Origin: Flavobacteriales bacterium | Lineage (GTDB): Bacteria > Bacteroidota > Bacteroidia > NS11-12g > UBA955 | NCBI GenBank assembly: GCA_947487055.1 | Contig: CANKVN010000014.1 | Location: 1 to 36,290 of the forward strand | Direction: 5' to 3' | Length of the DNA stretch: 36,290 nt | Translations under genes and position numbers: made by a program | The notes under the pieces: generated by a model | What the model was told of the DNA's origin: nothing | Seen by the model: only the letters and a program-made list of their open reading frames with translations | Database searches by the model: none | Part shown: positions 15,575-22,552 of the stretch, in pieces | Layout of the letters: the number at the start of each line of letters is the position of its first letter | Position numbering within the stretch: the first letter of the stretch is position 1

Positions 15575-15949
15575 TTTAATGGTCCAATAGAATCGTTGCT
15601 AGTCTTTTCACAGCCCAGCCCTGCAACTCCTGACCCTTAACTTCTCACTTTTAACTAAAGTTTAATGGTCTGTTGGTTTAATAGTCAAATAGAAACCGTT
15701 GCCGGTCTTTTCGTAGCGCAGCTCCGCAACTCCTGACCCTTAACTTCTTACTTACAACTGAAGTTTAATGGTTTATTCGTTTAATGGTCTGTTGGTTTAA
15801 TGGTATAATAGAAACCGTTGTTGGTCTTTTCGCAGCGCAGCTCCGCAACTCCTGACTCTTAACTTTTCACTTACAACTGAAGTTTAATTGTTTAATGGTC
15901 TGTTGGTTTAATGGTATAATAGAAACCGTTGTTGGTCTTTGTGCAGAAC
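15575..15949. repeat. Imperfect tandem repeat array, about four units of 86-119 nt
   Basis: Four consecutive copies fill most of the 555-bp gap between genes: 15575-15660, 15661-15763, 15764-15882 and a truncated 15883-15949. Shared segments are GTTTAATGGT, TAATAGAAACCGTTG, GGTCTTTTCGCAGCGCAG, CTCCGCAACTCCTGAC and CTTACAACTGAAG. Unit length varies through insertion of a 16-nt TTTAATGGT-type sub-repeat, which suggests slippage. There is no spacer structure (so not CRISPR), no transposase and no ORF over 60 codons. Copies 2-4 are more alike than copy 1, as expected for expansion from the right-hand side. Confidence 0.85.
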
Positions 15950-16109
15950 AGTAAGTATGGGTCAATCTTCATTCTCAGATTAAACTATTCAGTAAAAAAT
16001 CCAACTTTCTTCGCTTTTGTTTGTTAATATGGTTACCCTGCAGGACAAAGCAGGCAGAATCCGGACCCATGTCTAACATTTTCTGCATGTACTTCTCGCC
16101 TTGGGGCCT

Positions 16110-16117
16110 TATTTTTG
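16110..16117 (+). promoter_or_regulatory. -7 box 7 nt upstream of the PaaE-like gene
   Basis: TATTTTTG matches TAnnTTTG and sits 7 nt before the ATG at 16125. No well-spaced TTG is seen. It supports the 16125 start over the upstream in-frame start at 16101, which would precede the promoter box. Confidence 0.5.
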
Positions 16118-16124
16118 CATCGTT

Positions 16125-17201
16125 ATGTCAGAAGGATTTCACGGTATAGCCGTACACAAAGTGGTAAGAGAAACCGCCGATGCGGTGACCCTTCACCTGG
16201 ATATTCCCGTTTCGCTTACCGAAACATTTTCATACACCGCCGGACAATACCTCACCTTTGAGGCAGAAATCAACGGCGAAAAAGTACGCAGAAGCTACTC
16301 GCTGTGCACCTATGCACCTGCCGATGCCCATCCTGCCGTAACCATCAAGCGCGTAGATGGTGGCCGCATGAGCAATTACATGAACAGCAACGTAAACGAA
16401 GGCGATCTGCTGCAAGTAATGCCTCCAATGGGTAAATTTACCCTGGTTCCAGAAGCAGGAAGAAGCACCCACTATGTGTTGTTTGCCGGTGGAAGCGGTA
16501 TCACCCCTATGATGGGTATTTCCAAAGCCGTGCTCATGCATGAGCCTGGTAGCATAATTACCTTGGTTTATGCCAACCGCAATCCCGAAAGCGTTATCTT
16601 TAAAAATACGCTGGTGGAAATGGAAAAGCAGCATCCCGGTAGGTTCAAGGTTATTAACAGCTATGATCAGGCGCCTTTTACCTGGTTTGGAATGAAGGGC
16701 TACCTCACCGAAGATAAGGTGTTGAACGTGTTGCAGTCTAAAATTGGTGGTTCTTATACCGGTTTTCAGTTTTATATCTGCGGACCCTCACCCATGATGG
16801 ATGTGGTGAAAAACGGACTTTCCAAGGCCGGTGTAGCCTCCGCCAATGTGCATACGGAGTACTTTACGGCCCCTGTTTCTTCAGCCGCCAAAGCCGAGGA
16901 ATCTTCCGATACAGCCGCTTTCTCAGGTCAGGCAAGCATCAAGGTGCATGTGTATGGCAAAACCCACGAAATCACCTGCGATGACAAAACAACGGTACTT
17001 AATGCCTGTATGAAAAACGGCATTGATCCTCCCTACAGTTGCACTGTGGGTGTTTGCACCACCTGCAGGGCAAAGGTTACCAAAGGAGATTTGCACATGC
17101 TGGAACGCGAAGGCCTTACCGATGACGAAATCAACAAAGGCTATATACTCACCTGCCAGGCACTGCCCCGCAGCAGCGATATCGAACTTAGCTACGAATA
17201 A
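16125..17201 (+). CDS. PaaE/KshB-like NAD(P)H:ferredoxin oxidoreductase (FAD, C-terminal [2Fe-2S])
   Basis: A 358-residue electron-transfer protein from the start at 16125 (MSEGFHG). Domains in order: an FAD-binding barrel (about 5-105, FAD motif RRSYSLCTY), an NAD(P)-binding domain (GGSGITPMMG about 122; CGPSPMMD about 220), and a plant-type [2Fe-2S] ferredoxin domain with ligands in YSCTVGVCTTC and LTCQA (about 300-345). This architecture is shared by PaaE (phenylacetyl-CoA epoxidase reductase) and by reductases of other Rieske or di-iron oxygenases. No paaABCD or oxygenase gene is in the window, so the partner is unknown and I give no symbol. A thioredoxin-like gene follows after 52 bp on the same strand. 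Confidence 0.85.
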   Translation: MSEGFHGIAVHKVVRETADAVTLHLDIPVSLTETFSYTAGQYLTFEAEINGEKVRRSYSLCTYAPADAHPAVTIKRVDGGRMSNYMNSNVNEGDLLQVMPPMGKFTLVPEAGRSTHYVLFAGGSGITPMMGISKAVLMHEPGSIITLVYANRNPESVIFKNTLVEMEKQHPGRFKVINSYDQAPFTWFGMKGYLTEDKVLNVLQSKIGGSYTGFQFYICGPSPMMDVVKNGLSKAGVASANVHTEYFTAPVSSAAKAEESSDTAAFSGQASIKVHVYGKTHEITCDDKTTVLNACMKNGIDPPYSCTVGVCTTCRAKVTKGDLHMLEREGLTDDEINKGYILTCQALPRSSDIELSYE

Positions 17202-17253
17202 TACGGCCTTGCGAGAAAAGCGCCTGTAATCGTTTCTCTACCTTCTCTTTCTT

Positions 17254-17859
17254 ATGAATCAAAACATCAACAACCACTGGGATGCCGGAATGACCTGGCA
17301 GGCCTACCGCGACCAAATAGATGAACTGCTGCTTCAGGGCAAAACCACCGGTGCCGACAACAGCGCGGCAATGCTGGATTATGCCAAGCTGAATCAGGCA
17401 CGCATGCGCCGTTTGGAGGGCCATGCCCAATTGTTACCAGAGGTGACGGCAGATTTGCAAAACCTGCCCAAAGGCTTGAAAATACTCGTTATTGCCGAGG
17501 GGTGGTGCGGTGATGCTGCCCAGGTTTGTCCGCCGGCGATGCTGTTGTTTCAGCACCTTGGTATCGAGCACCGCTACGTGCTTCGCGATCACGATACCAC
17601 ACTCATAGATCAGTTTTTAACAAATGGTGGCCGCAGCATTCCTGTTTTTATTGCGCTGGATAGCGAAGGCAATGTGCTGGGAGAAAAATGGGGGCCAAGG
17701 CCTGCAGCATTGCAGGAATTGCGCAGCAGCTGGGTTGCAGCGGGTTTGCCTTTTGAACAACAGGCGGAATTGCTGCATGGCTGGTATGCCAAAGACAAAA
17801 CAGCTGCCGTGCAACAGGAGTTGGCCCAATGGCTAAAGCTAATGGCAGCTAACCTCTGA
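17254..17859 (+). CDS. Cytoplasmic thioredoxin-fold protein with atypical WCGDAAQVC active site
   Basis: A 201-residue soluble protein with no signal peptide. It has a thioredoxin-like core (about 65-165): KILVIAEGWCGDAAQ corresponds to the beta1-alpha1 active-site segment, and GGRSIPVFIALD to the cis-Pro loop. The usual CxxC is replaced by WCGDAAQVC (the two Cys are six residues apart), as in the Thioredoxin_9-type family, so a conventional dithiol redox role is doubtful. An N-terminal helical extension (residues 1-60) and a C-terminal one complete it. It lies 52 bp after the PaaE-like reductase and converges on rluD with 4 bp between the stop codons. Function unknown; a redox link to the reductase is only a guess. 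Confidence 0.75.
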   Translation: MNQNINNHWDAGMTWQAYRDQIDELLLQGKTTGADNSAAMLDYAKLNQARMRRLEGHAQLLPEVTADLQNLPKGLKILVIAEGWCGDAAQVCPPAMLLFQHLGIEHRYVLRDHDTTLIDQFLTNGGRSIPVFIALDSEGNVLGEKWGPRPAALQELRSSWVAAGLPFEQQAELLHGWYAKDKTAAVQQELAQWLKLMAANL

Positions 17860-17867
17860 GGGGTTAG
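17849..17867. terminator. Hairpin across the two convergent stop codons
   Basis: CTAACC (17849-17854) and GGTTAG (17862-17867) form a perfect 6-bp stem with a 7-nt loop. It spans the TGA of the thioredoxin-like gene (17857-17859) and the TAA of rluD (17864-17866), so both genes share it. No U-tract is present; a weak bidirectional termination or 3'-end stabilising role is possible. Confidence 0.35.
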
Positions 17868-18877
17868 GATACGTAGCGCCGGATTTTTTCCAGCAGCTTG
17901 TCAAAATCTTCGGGCAATGCTGCTTTAAACATCATTTGTTCTCCGGTTACCGGATGGATGAAACCCAGTTCAGCAGCGTGCAGTGCCTGACGGGGCATCA
18001 TTTCAAATGCGTTTTCAATAAATGGCTTGAACTTGGGCAGGGCAGAGCCTTTGCGTATTTCGCGGCCTCCATACATTTCATCGCTGAAGAGGGGGTGGCC
18101 CTGCGAAGCCATGTGTGCACGGATCTGGTGGGTGCGGCCTGTTTCCAGTTGGCAGGCTACCAAGGAGGTGAAATAGAAATGTTCCACCACCTCATAATGG
18201 GTGATGGCCAGTTTTCCATCTTCTTCGTTTTCGAAATGCTTGCTGCGCCTGCGGTCTGCGGGATCCCTGGCAAGGTAGCCACGGATGGTACCTGAAGGGT
18301 TTTCAAAATCGCCCCACACAAGGGCCAGGTAGCGGCGGTGAATGTTGTGGTTGTAAAATTGATTGCCAAGGTGGCTGAGCGCAAATGGGGTTTTCCCCAC
18401 CACCAGTAAGCCACTCGTGTCTTTGTCTATGCGGTGAACAAGGCCAGGGCGGTGTGATTCGTCTTTTTGGGGCAATTGGCCAACGTGGTATACCAGCGCA
18501 TTGACGAGTGTGCCGCTGAAGTTGTTGTATCCAGGGTGCACCACCATGCCGGCAACCTTGTTCACCACCAACAGGTGGTCGTCTTCGTAAACAATATCGA
18601 GGGGAATGTTCTCGGGATATACTTCCTTATCCCGGGGTGGTTCCGGCAGCATAATGCGGATTTCATCACCGGGTTTGATGCGGTAATTACTCTTAACAAT
18701 CTTGCTGTTTACCTGCACACAGCCTGCATCTGCAGCTGCTTGTATTTTGGTTCTGCTGGCGTTCTGCAATCGGTGCATCAGCCATTTGTCTATGCGCATC
18801 GCCTCCTGACCCGGATCGACCAAAAACCGGTAGTGTTCAAATAAGCCAGCGTCGTCGCTCAGGAGTTCGTCTTCCAC
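17864..18877 (-). CDS. rluD: 23S rRNA pseudouridine synthase, RluD/RluA family
   Basis: A 337-residue protein with an N-terminal S4 RNA-binding domain (about 27-90: MRIDKWLMHRLQNASRTKIQ) and the RluA-type catalytic domain. The catalytic Asp is in HRIDKDTSGLLVV (about residue 151), with YLALVWG and GRTHQIRAHM as further family motifs. RluD isomerises uridines in helix 69 of 23S rRNA; that specificity is inferred from size and S4 domain. The first codon is GTG at 18877, and a TAACTTTG promoter box ends only 4 nt before it. The N-terminal acidic leader (MEDELLSDDAG) resembles other Bacteroidota members, so I keep this start. Confidence 0.88.
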   Translation of the reverse strand: MEDELLSDDAGLFEHYRFLVDPGQEAMRIDKWLMHRLQNASRTKIQAAADAGCVQVNSKIVKSNYRIKPGDEIRIMLPEPPRDKEVYPENIPLDIVYEDDHLLVVNKVAGMVVHPGYNNFSGTLVNALVYHVGQLPQKDESHRPGLVHRIDKDTSGLLVVGKTPFALSHLGNQFYNHNIHRRYLALVWGDFENPSGTIRGYLARDPADRRRSKHFENEEDGKLAITHYEVVEHFYFTSLVACQLETGRTHQIRAHMASQGHPLFSDEMYGGREIRKGSALPKFKPFIENAFEMMPRQALHAAELGFIHPVTGEQMMFKAALPEDFDKLLEKIRRYVS

Positions 18878-18881
18878 ACTG

Positions 18882-18889
18882 CAAAGTTA
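18882..18889 (-). promoter_or_regulatory. -7 box 4 nt upstream of the rluD GTG
   Basis: The minus strand reads TAACTTTG (TAnnTTTG) and is separated from the GTG at 18877 by CAGT. Transcription would begin at or next to the start codon. No TTG is seen within normal spacing. Confidence 0.45.
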
Positions 18890-19045
18890 CGGGCATTAAC
18901 CCTGAGTGCGGTGAAAATCTCTATCAATCCTGCATTTGAAGAAATCCTGCCCGGTTTTTTGGGGTTTAGCGTTGCGCTCTTATGGTCAGGGTAAACCAAT
19001 TATTATGCGTGGTTTGGAACGTTCTGCAGATCATTGAAAACAAAC

Positions 19046-19079
19046 AAAAAGGACCTGCCGGCTATGACAGGTCTTTTTT
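19046..19079 (-). terminator. Intrinsic terminator of the DUF4783-nadC-trx-rlmD operon
   Basis: GACCTG/CAGGTC stem with a short loop, flanked by an A-run on one side and a T-run on the other, so it could work on both strands. On the minus strand it lies about 130 nt after the stop of the RlmD-type gene and ends in TTTTTGTTTGTTTT. Nothing on the plus strand needs it, so assignment to the minus-strand operon is preferred. Confidence 0.75.
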
Positions 19080-19145
19080 ATTGGATATTTGGCCGGGTAT
19101 AATTACTTGGCCCTCTTGAAATAAAACCGCGTTATGAAAATTCCA

Positions 19146-19203
19146 TTGCCTAAGGGATATAATATCCAAATAAAAAGAAACGGGTATCAAACCCTTTAGG
19201 CAA
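19146..19203 (-). repeat. Long imperfect hairpin just after the RlmD-type stop codon
   Basis: TTGCCTAAGGG (19146-19156) pairs with CCCTTTAGGCAA (19192-19203) with one bulged base, and inner ATATCC/GGGTAT segments extend the stem. The loop is A-rich. It begins 5 nt after the stop codon at 19209. There is no U-tract, so it may stabilise the 3' end or bind RNA or protein. Confidence 0.55.
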
Positions 19204-19208
19204 CAGCA

Positions 19209-20609
19209 TTAACGAAGCTCCCACAATCCCACATTTTCCACATGGTGGGTGTGCGGGAACATATCTACCGGCTGAATTTTTACCAGCCTGTATTTTTCAT
19301 CCAGCAGTTTGGCATCACGGGCTTGGGTAGCCGGATTGCAGCTCACGTAAACAATGCGGGGCGGTTCGGTTTCTAAAATCCGTTTAACCACATCCGGGTG
19401 CATGCCGTCCCGGGGCGGATCGGTAATCAATACATCGGGGCGGCCGTGCTCGTTAATAAATGCCGTGGTAAGGATTTCCTTCATGTCGCCGGCATAGAAA
19501 CTGAGGTGTTCCATCCCATTGATTTTCATGTTTTCTTTGGCATCCAAAATGGCTTCGGGCACATATTCAATCCCCACCACCTGCCTGGCTTTGTCGGCTA
19601 CATAGAGCGCAATGCTGCCGGTGCCGGTATACAAATCGTAAACCAGTTCTTTTCCGCTTAGGCCGGCAAATGCTTTGGTTATGGCATAGAGCGTTTCAGC
19701 TTGCATGGAGTTGGTTTGAAAGAAACTTTGTGGACGAATTTTAAACTGCAATCCACCCAATTCTTCCATCAGGTATTCGTTGCCGTGATAGCACTGCACG
19801 GTTAAATCCTGCAAAGTATCGTTCTTTTTGGTGTTGATGACATATACCAGCGATGTTACGCGCTCAAAATGGTCGCGGATATAATCCAGCAAGGCATGGC
19901 GCTTTTCGGCATCGTCTTCGAAAAAGCTAACCAATACCATCCATTCGCCTTTTTTATTGCAGCGCAGCATCAGGTTGCGCATCATTCCCTGTTGATCCAG
20001 CAAGTCGTAGTAGGTGTAGCCGTGGGTGTCACAAAAGGCTTTTACGCCACGTTGTATCTCGTTGACATAGTCTGGCATCAGGTGGCACTTATCAATGTCT
20101 ATAACCTTGTCAAAACGGCCTGGAATGTGAAATCCAAGGGCGGTTGGTCTTATGGTGGTTTCAGGATCGAAGTGGGTAACCCAGGCGCGGTTGCTAAAGG
20201 TTAAATCCAGCTTGTTGCGGTAAGCGGTGGTTTGGGCGCTACCAAGAATGGGAAGCACTTCAAAACCGGATAACCCGGCTATGCGTTCAAACGCGTCCAC
20301 CACTTGCTGTTGCTTAAACGCAAGCTGATCTTCGTATCCAAGGTGCTGCCATTTGCAGCCGCCGCAGGTTTGAAAATGACTGCAAAAAGGGGTGATGCGC
20401 TTTTCGGAGTGGTGGTGAAACTTTACAATCCTGCCTTCCAGGTAATTTCGCTTTTTGGCAACAATTTGTACATCCCCAATATCTCCAGGGGCTGCAAACT
20501 TCACAAACACCACCTGATTGTCAATCCGGGCAATGCAATTTCCTTCGGCTACGGCAGGGCCTATTTCTACGTTTTCCAGCAGCCGGTATTTGGGCATTTT
20601 TCTCCTCAT
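19209..20609 (-). CDS. rlmD: 23S rRNA (uracil-5-)-methyltransferase, RlmD/TrmA family
   Basis: A 466-residue SAM-dependent m5U methyltransferase. It has an N-terminal TRAM domain (about 8-60), a [4Fe-4S] motif with Cys in PFCSHFQTCGGCKW (about 73-86) and a later Cys in DIDKCHLM, a SAM-binding DLYTGTGSIALY (about 315), ITDPPRDG, and the catalytic Cys in YVSCNPATQARD (about 423). The Fe-S cluster and TRAM domain favour RlmD or RlmCD over TrmA; the exact uridine is uncertain. The ATG at 20609 overlaps the previous stop as TGATG, implying coupled translation; MPKYR four residues later is another possible start. It is the last gene of the nadC operon. Confidence 0.87.
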   Translation of the reverse strand: MRRKMPKYRLLENVEIGPAVAEGNCIARIDNQVVFVKFAAPGDIGDVQIVAKKRNYLEGRIVKFHHHSEKRITPFCSHFQTCGGCKWQHLGYEDQLAFKQQQVVDAFERIAGLSGFEVLPILGSAQTTAYRNKLDLTFSNRAWVTHFDPETTIRPTALGFHIPGRFDKVIDIDKCHLMPDYVNEIQRGVKAFCDTHGYTYYDLLDQQGMMRNLMLRCNKKGEWMVLVSFFEDDAEKRHALLDYIRDHFERVTSLVYVINTKKNDTLQDLTVQCYHGNEYLMEELGGLQFKIRPQSFFQTNSMQAETLYAITKAFAGLSGKELVYDLYTGTGSIALYVADKARQVVGIEYVPEAILDAKENMKINGMEHLSFYAGDMKEILTTAFINEHGRPDVLITDPPRDGMHPDVVKRILETEPPRIVYVSCNPATQARDAKLLDEKYRLVKIQPVDMFPHTHHVENVGLWELR

Positions 20610-21196
20610 CAGTGTTGTTTTTTTGCTTTTACTTGGTTTAAAATGGTGATAAATGCGGCGGGTTCATGGTAGCCTGCCAGGCAGTAGCGTTCCTCAGATT
20701 TATTTGGTGTGAGCCAGAAATACGTGGTTGGAAATCCGTTCCGCTTGCCATATCCCAGCCACAGATAAAGCTCACTGTTGCTCATACTGGTATCTCCAAA
20801 AGTAAACGTGTGGTCCTTTTCGGGATTCATTTTCACGGTCACAAAATCGGTATTCAGATTGGCTATCACTGCAGAATCTACGTAGGTTTGGCGGTCCATA
20901 ACCTTGCACCAGTAGCACCAATCGGTATACATATCCACCAACAGGATTTTATTTTCGGCGATGGCTTTTTTGTATCCGCTTTCAAAATCAAGCCAGGTAA
21001 TGGTTTTTGCCGGTGCGGGTTTTGGTGGTATTGCTTCAACCTCCGTTTTGCTGATTTTAGCCGTTGGCAGCATCACTGCCGGTGTGTCGGGGGTGGTAAA
21101 TACGGGTTTTGCATTGCTTGCAACAGCAGTTGGTTTCTTTGCTTTGCAGGCAGCAAAAGCAAGCACCAAAAGGATAAATACACCAATGTTTCTCAT
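20609..21196 (-). CDS. Thioredoxin-fold lipoprotein (WCYWC, DsbD-gamma/thioredoxin_7 type)
   Basis: A 195-residue predicted lipoprotein. It has a signal peptide with lipobox (MRNIGVFILLVLAFAAC, Cys at 17), a Pro/Thr/Lys-rich linker (about 18-65), then a thioredoxin-like domain with active site TDWCYWCKVMD (about 92-102) and the cis-Pro region GFPTTYF. It is probably a periplasmic, membrane-anchored disulfide reductase or isomerase; CYWC is unlike thioredoxin's CGPC. It overlaps nadC by 4 nt (ATGA) and the RlmD-type gene by 1 nt, so all three are probably co-translated. There is no mechanistic link that I can name between it and its neighbours. Confidence 0.8.
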   Translation of the reverse strand: MRNIGVFILLVLAFAACKAKKPTAVASNAKPVFTTPDTPAVMLPTAKISKTEVEAIPPKPAPAKTITWLDFESGYKKAIAENKILLVDMYTDWCYWCKVMDRQTYVDSAVIANLNTDFVTVKMNPEKDHTFTFGDTSMSNSELYLWLGYGKRNGFPTTYFWLTPNKSEERYCLAGYHEPAAFITILNQVKAKKQH

Positions 21197-22053
21197 GATG
21201 GAATAGAATGGGTTTTCATGCTAATATCAAGGCTTTTTACCGTATGGGTTAGCATTCCCAGCGATATAAAATCAACCCCTGCTGCTGCATATTGCCGGAT
21301 GTTGTCTGCAGTTATGCCGCCTGAAGCTTCGGTTTCGCACCTGCCCGCAATCCATGTTACGGCTTCTTTGCAGGCATCCGGTGTGAAATTATCAAGCATA
21401 ATCCGGTCCACGAACCCTGTATTTAAGGCTTCTTTCACCTCATCCATGTTGCGTGTTTCTACCTCTATTTTGAGGTTTTTACCGTGGGTTTCAAGGTAGG
21501 TTTTGGTGCGCTGCACGGCAGCTGTAATGCCACCTGAAGAATCAACGTGGTTGTCTTTCAGCATGATCATGTCGTATAGCCCAATACGGTGGTTTTCTCC
21601 GCCACCGGTTTTCACGGCCCATTTTTCCAGCAACCGCAATCCCGGTGTGGTTTTGCGTGTGTCCAGAACTTTGGTTTTGTAGCCGTCCAGAAGTTTTACC
21701 ATGGCTGCTGTTTGGGTGGCAATACCGGATAAGCGTTGCATGAAGTTTAGCAACAGCCTCTCAGCGAGCAACAAACTGTGTACGCTGCCATGGGCTTCGG
21801 CAAGCAAGGTGCCTTTAGCAAGGTGTTCGCCGTCCTGGTGATAAATGTTCAGCGTAATTCCCGGATCTACCACTTTTAAAATCGTTTTGGCCAGTAGCAA
21901 GCCTGCAATTACCCCATTTTCCTTGAGCAGGATGCGGGAATGGCCCTTAGTTCCTGCCGGTATGCTCGCCAGGGAGGAATGGTCACCATCGCCTTGGTCT
22001 TCGTGCAGACAAAGGGTGATAAATGAAATGAGTTCGGGATTGTTGAAATCCAT
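21193..22053 (-). CDS. nadC: Nicotinate-nucleotide pyrophosphorylase (carboxylating), quinolinate phosphoribosyltransferase
   Basis: A 286-residue enzyme of de novo NAD synthesis that makes nicotinate mononucleotide from quinolinate and PRPP, releasing CO2. Diagnostic segments are EDQGDGDHSS near the N terminus, LLLAERLLLNFMQRLSGIAT (about 93), DTRKTTPGLR (about 131), GGGENHRIGLYDMIMLKDNH (about 150-170), EVETRN, and EASGGIT near the C terminus. All expected substrate-binding residues appear present. nadA and nadB are not in the window. It starts 17 nt after the DUF4783 gene and overlaps the thioredoxin lipoprotein by 4 nt. Confidence 0.96.
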   Translation of the reverse strand: MDFNNPELISFITLCLHEDQGDGDHSSLASIPAGTKGHSRILLKENGVIAGLLLAKTILKVVDPGITLNIYHQDGEHLAKGTLLAEAHGSVHSLLLAERLLLNFMQRLSGIATQTAAMVKLLDGYKTKVLDTRKTTPGLRLLEKWAVKTGGGENHRIGLYDMIMLKDNHVDSSGGITAAVQRTKTYLETHGKNLKIEVETRNMDEVKEALNTGFVDRIMLDNFTPDACKEAVTWIAGRCETEASGGITADNIRQYAAAGVDFISLGMLTHTVKSLDISMKTHSIPS

Positions 22054-22070
22054 GCCTTCAAAGGTCAGGC

Positions 22071-22454
22071 TTATTTCTCAATTTTTAATTCGTGGATATT
22101 GAGCTTTGCTCCATTTCCGCGATAAAAAATGGTTGATTTATATTCCTCAGTGCCGCATTGCAGGGCTAACACCAAAAAATGCGCACCATTTTCGCTTTTG
22201 CCTTGCTGCATTTGTTTCACAACCGTGGGTTTGTGTGCATCAAAAAATCCCTGAAGGATCATTTTGGCCTGGCTTTTACTGTAAACACCTTCCTTGCCCG
22301 GGGTAGTGAGCTGCACGCTGGCACTGAAATGCCCGGCTATTTCGGTAGCATTTCCTGCGGAGAACAATTGCAGCAGTTTGTTGGCATCGTCCGCCGGTTT
22401 TGCAGAAAACGAGGAAAAAAGGGCTACAACAGCGGCGAAAATGGGTGGAAGCAT
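22071..22454 (-). CDS. DUF4783 family exported protein
   Basis: A 127-residue protein with a short N-terminal hydrophobic segment (MLPPIFAAVVALFSSFSA) that is probably a signal peptide. An NTF2/SnoaL-like alpha+beta body follows, with LLQLFSAGNATEIAGHFS, KSQAKMILQGFFDAHKP and FLVLALQCG, matching the Bacteroidota family DUF4783. The biochemical role is unknown. It is the first gene of the nadC operon (17 nt gap), a pairing I believe is common in Bacteroidota, although I could not check this here. Confidence 0.8.
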   Translation of the reverse strand: MLPPIFAAVVALFSSFSAKPADDANKLLQLFSAGNATEIAGHFSASVQLTTPGKEGVYSKSQAKMILQGFFDAHKPTVVKQMQQGKSENGAHFLVLALQCGTEEYKSTIFYRGNGAKLNIHELKIEK

Positions 22455-22508
22455 TGTCTGTCAATCATCCAATATTATGCCAAATTAACCGATTACCCCC
22501 GTAACCAT

Positions 22509-22536
22509 AAAAAAGGCCCGATAAACGGGCCTTTTT
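22509..22536 (-). terminator. Intrinsic terminator after the endonuclease operon
   Basis: GGCCCG (22515-22520) and CGGGCC (22526-22531) form a strong GC stem around a 5-nt loop, with A-runs and T-runs on either side, so it can act on both strands. It lies 17 nt beyond the stop codon of the endonuclease gene on the minus strand and separates that operon from the DUF4783 gene. Confidence 0.88.
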
Positions 22537-22552
22537 CGTGATTTAAGTTGAT

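Larger units (their letters stand above)
15570..16124. other. 555-bp intergenic region
   Basis: This gap holds the tandem repeat array (15575-15949), about 160 bp of unique AT-rich sequence, and a -7 promoter box for the next gene at 16110-16117. I see no RNA gene, terminator or short ORF that I can support. Confidence 0.7.
18878..19208. other. 331-bp intergenic region
   Basis: It contains the rluD -7 box (18882-18889), an intrinsic-terminator-like hairpin (19046-19079) and a long imperfect hairpin (19146-19203) after the RlmD-type gene. The stretch 18890-19040 shows no supportable ORF or RNA gene. Confidence 0.7.

Noticed and set aside
15575-15949. CRISPR array or insertion sequence in the repeat region
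   Set aside because: The repeats are adjacent without unique spacers, are 86-119 nt long, and there are no cas genes, transposase or terminal inverted repeats.
20666-21499. Plus-strand ORF of 277 codons
   Set aside because: It runs antisense across two recognised genes (the thioredoxin lipoprotein and nadC) and has no domain-like sequence.
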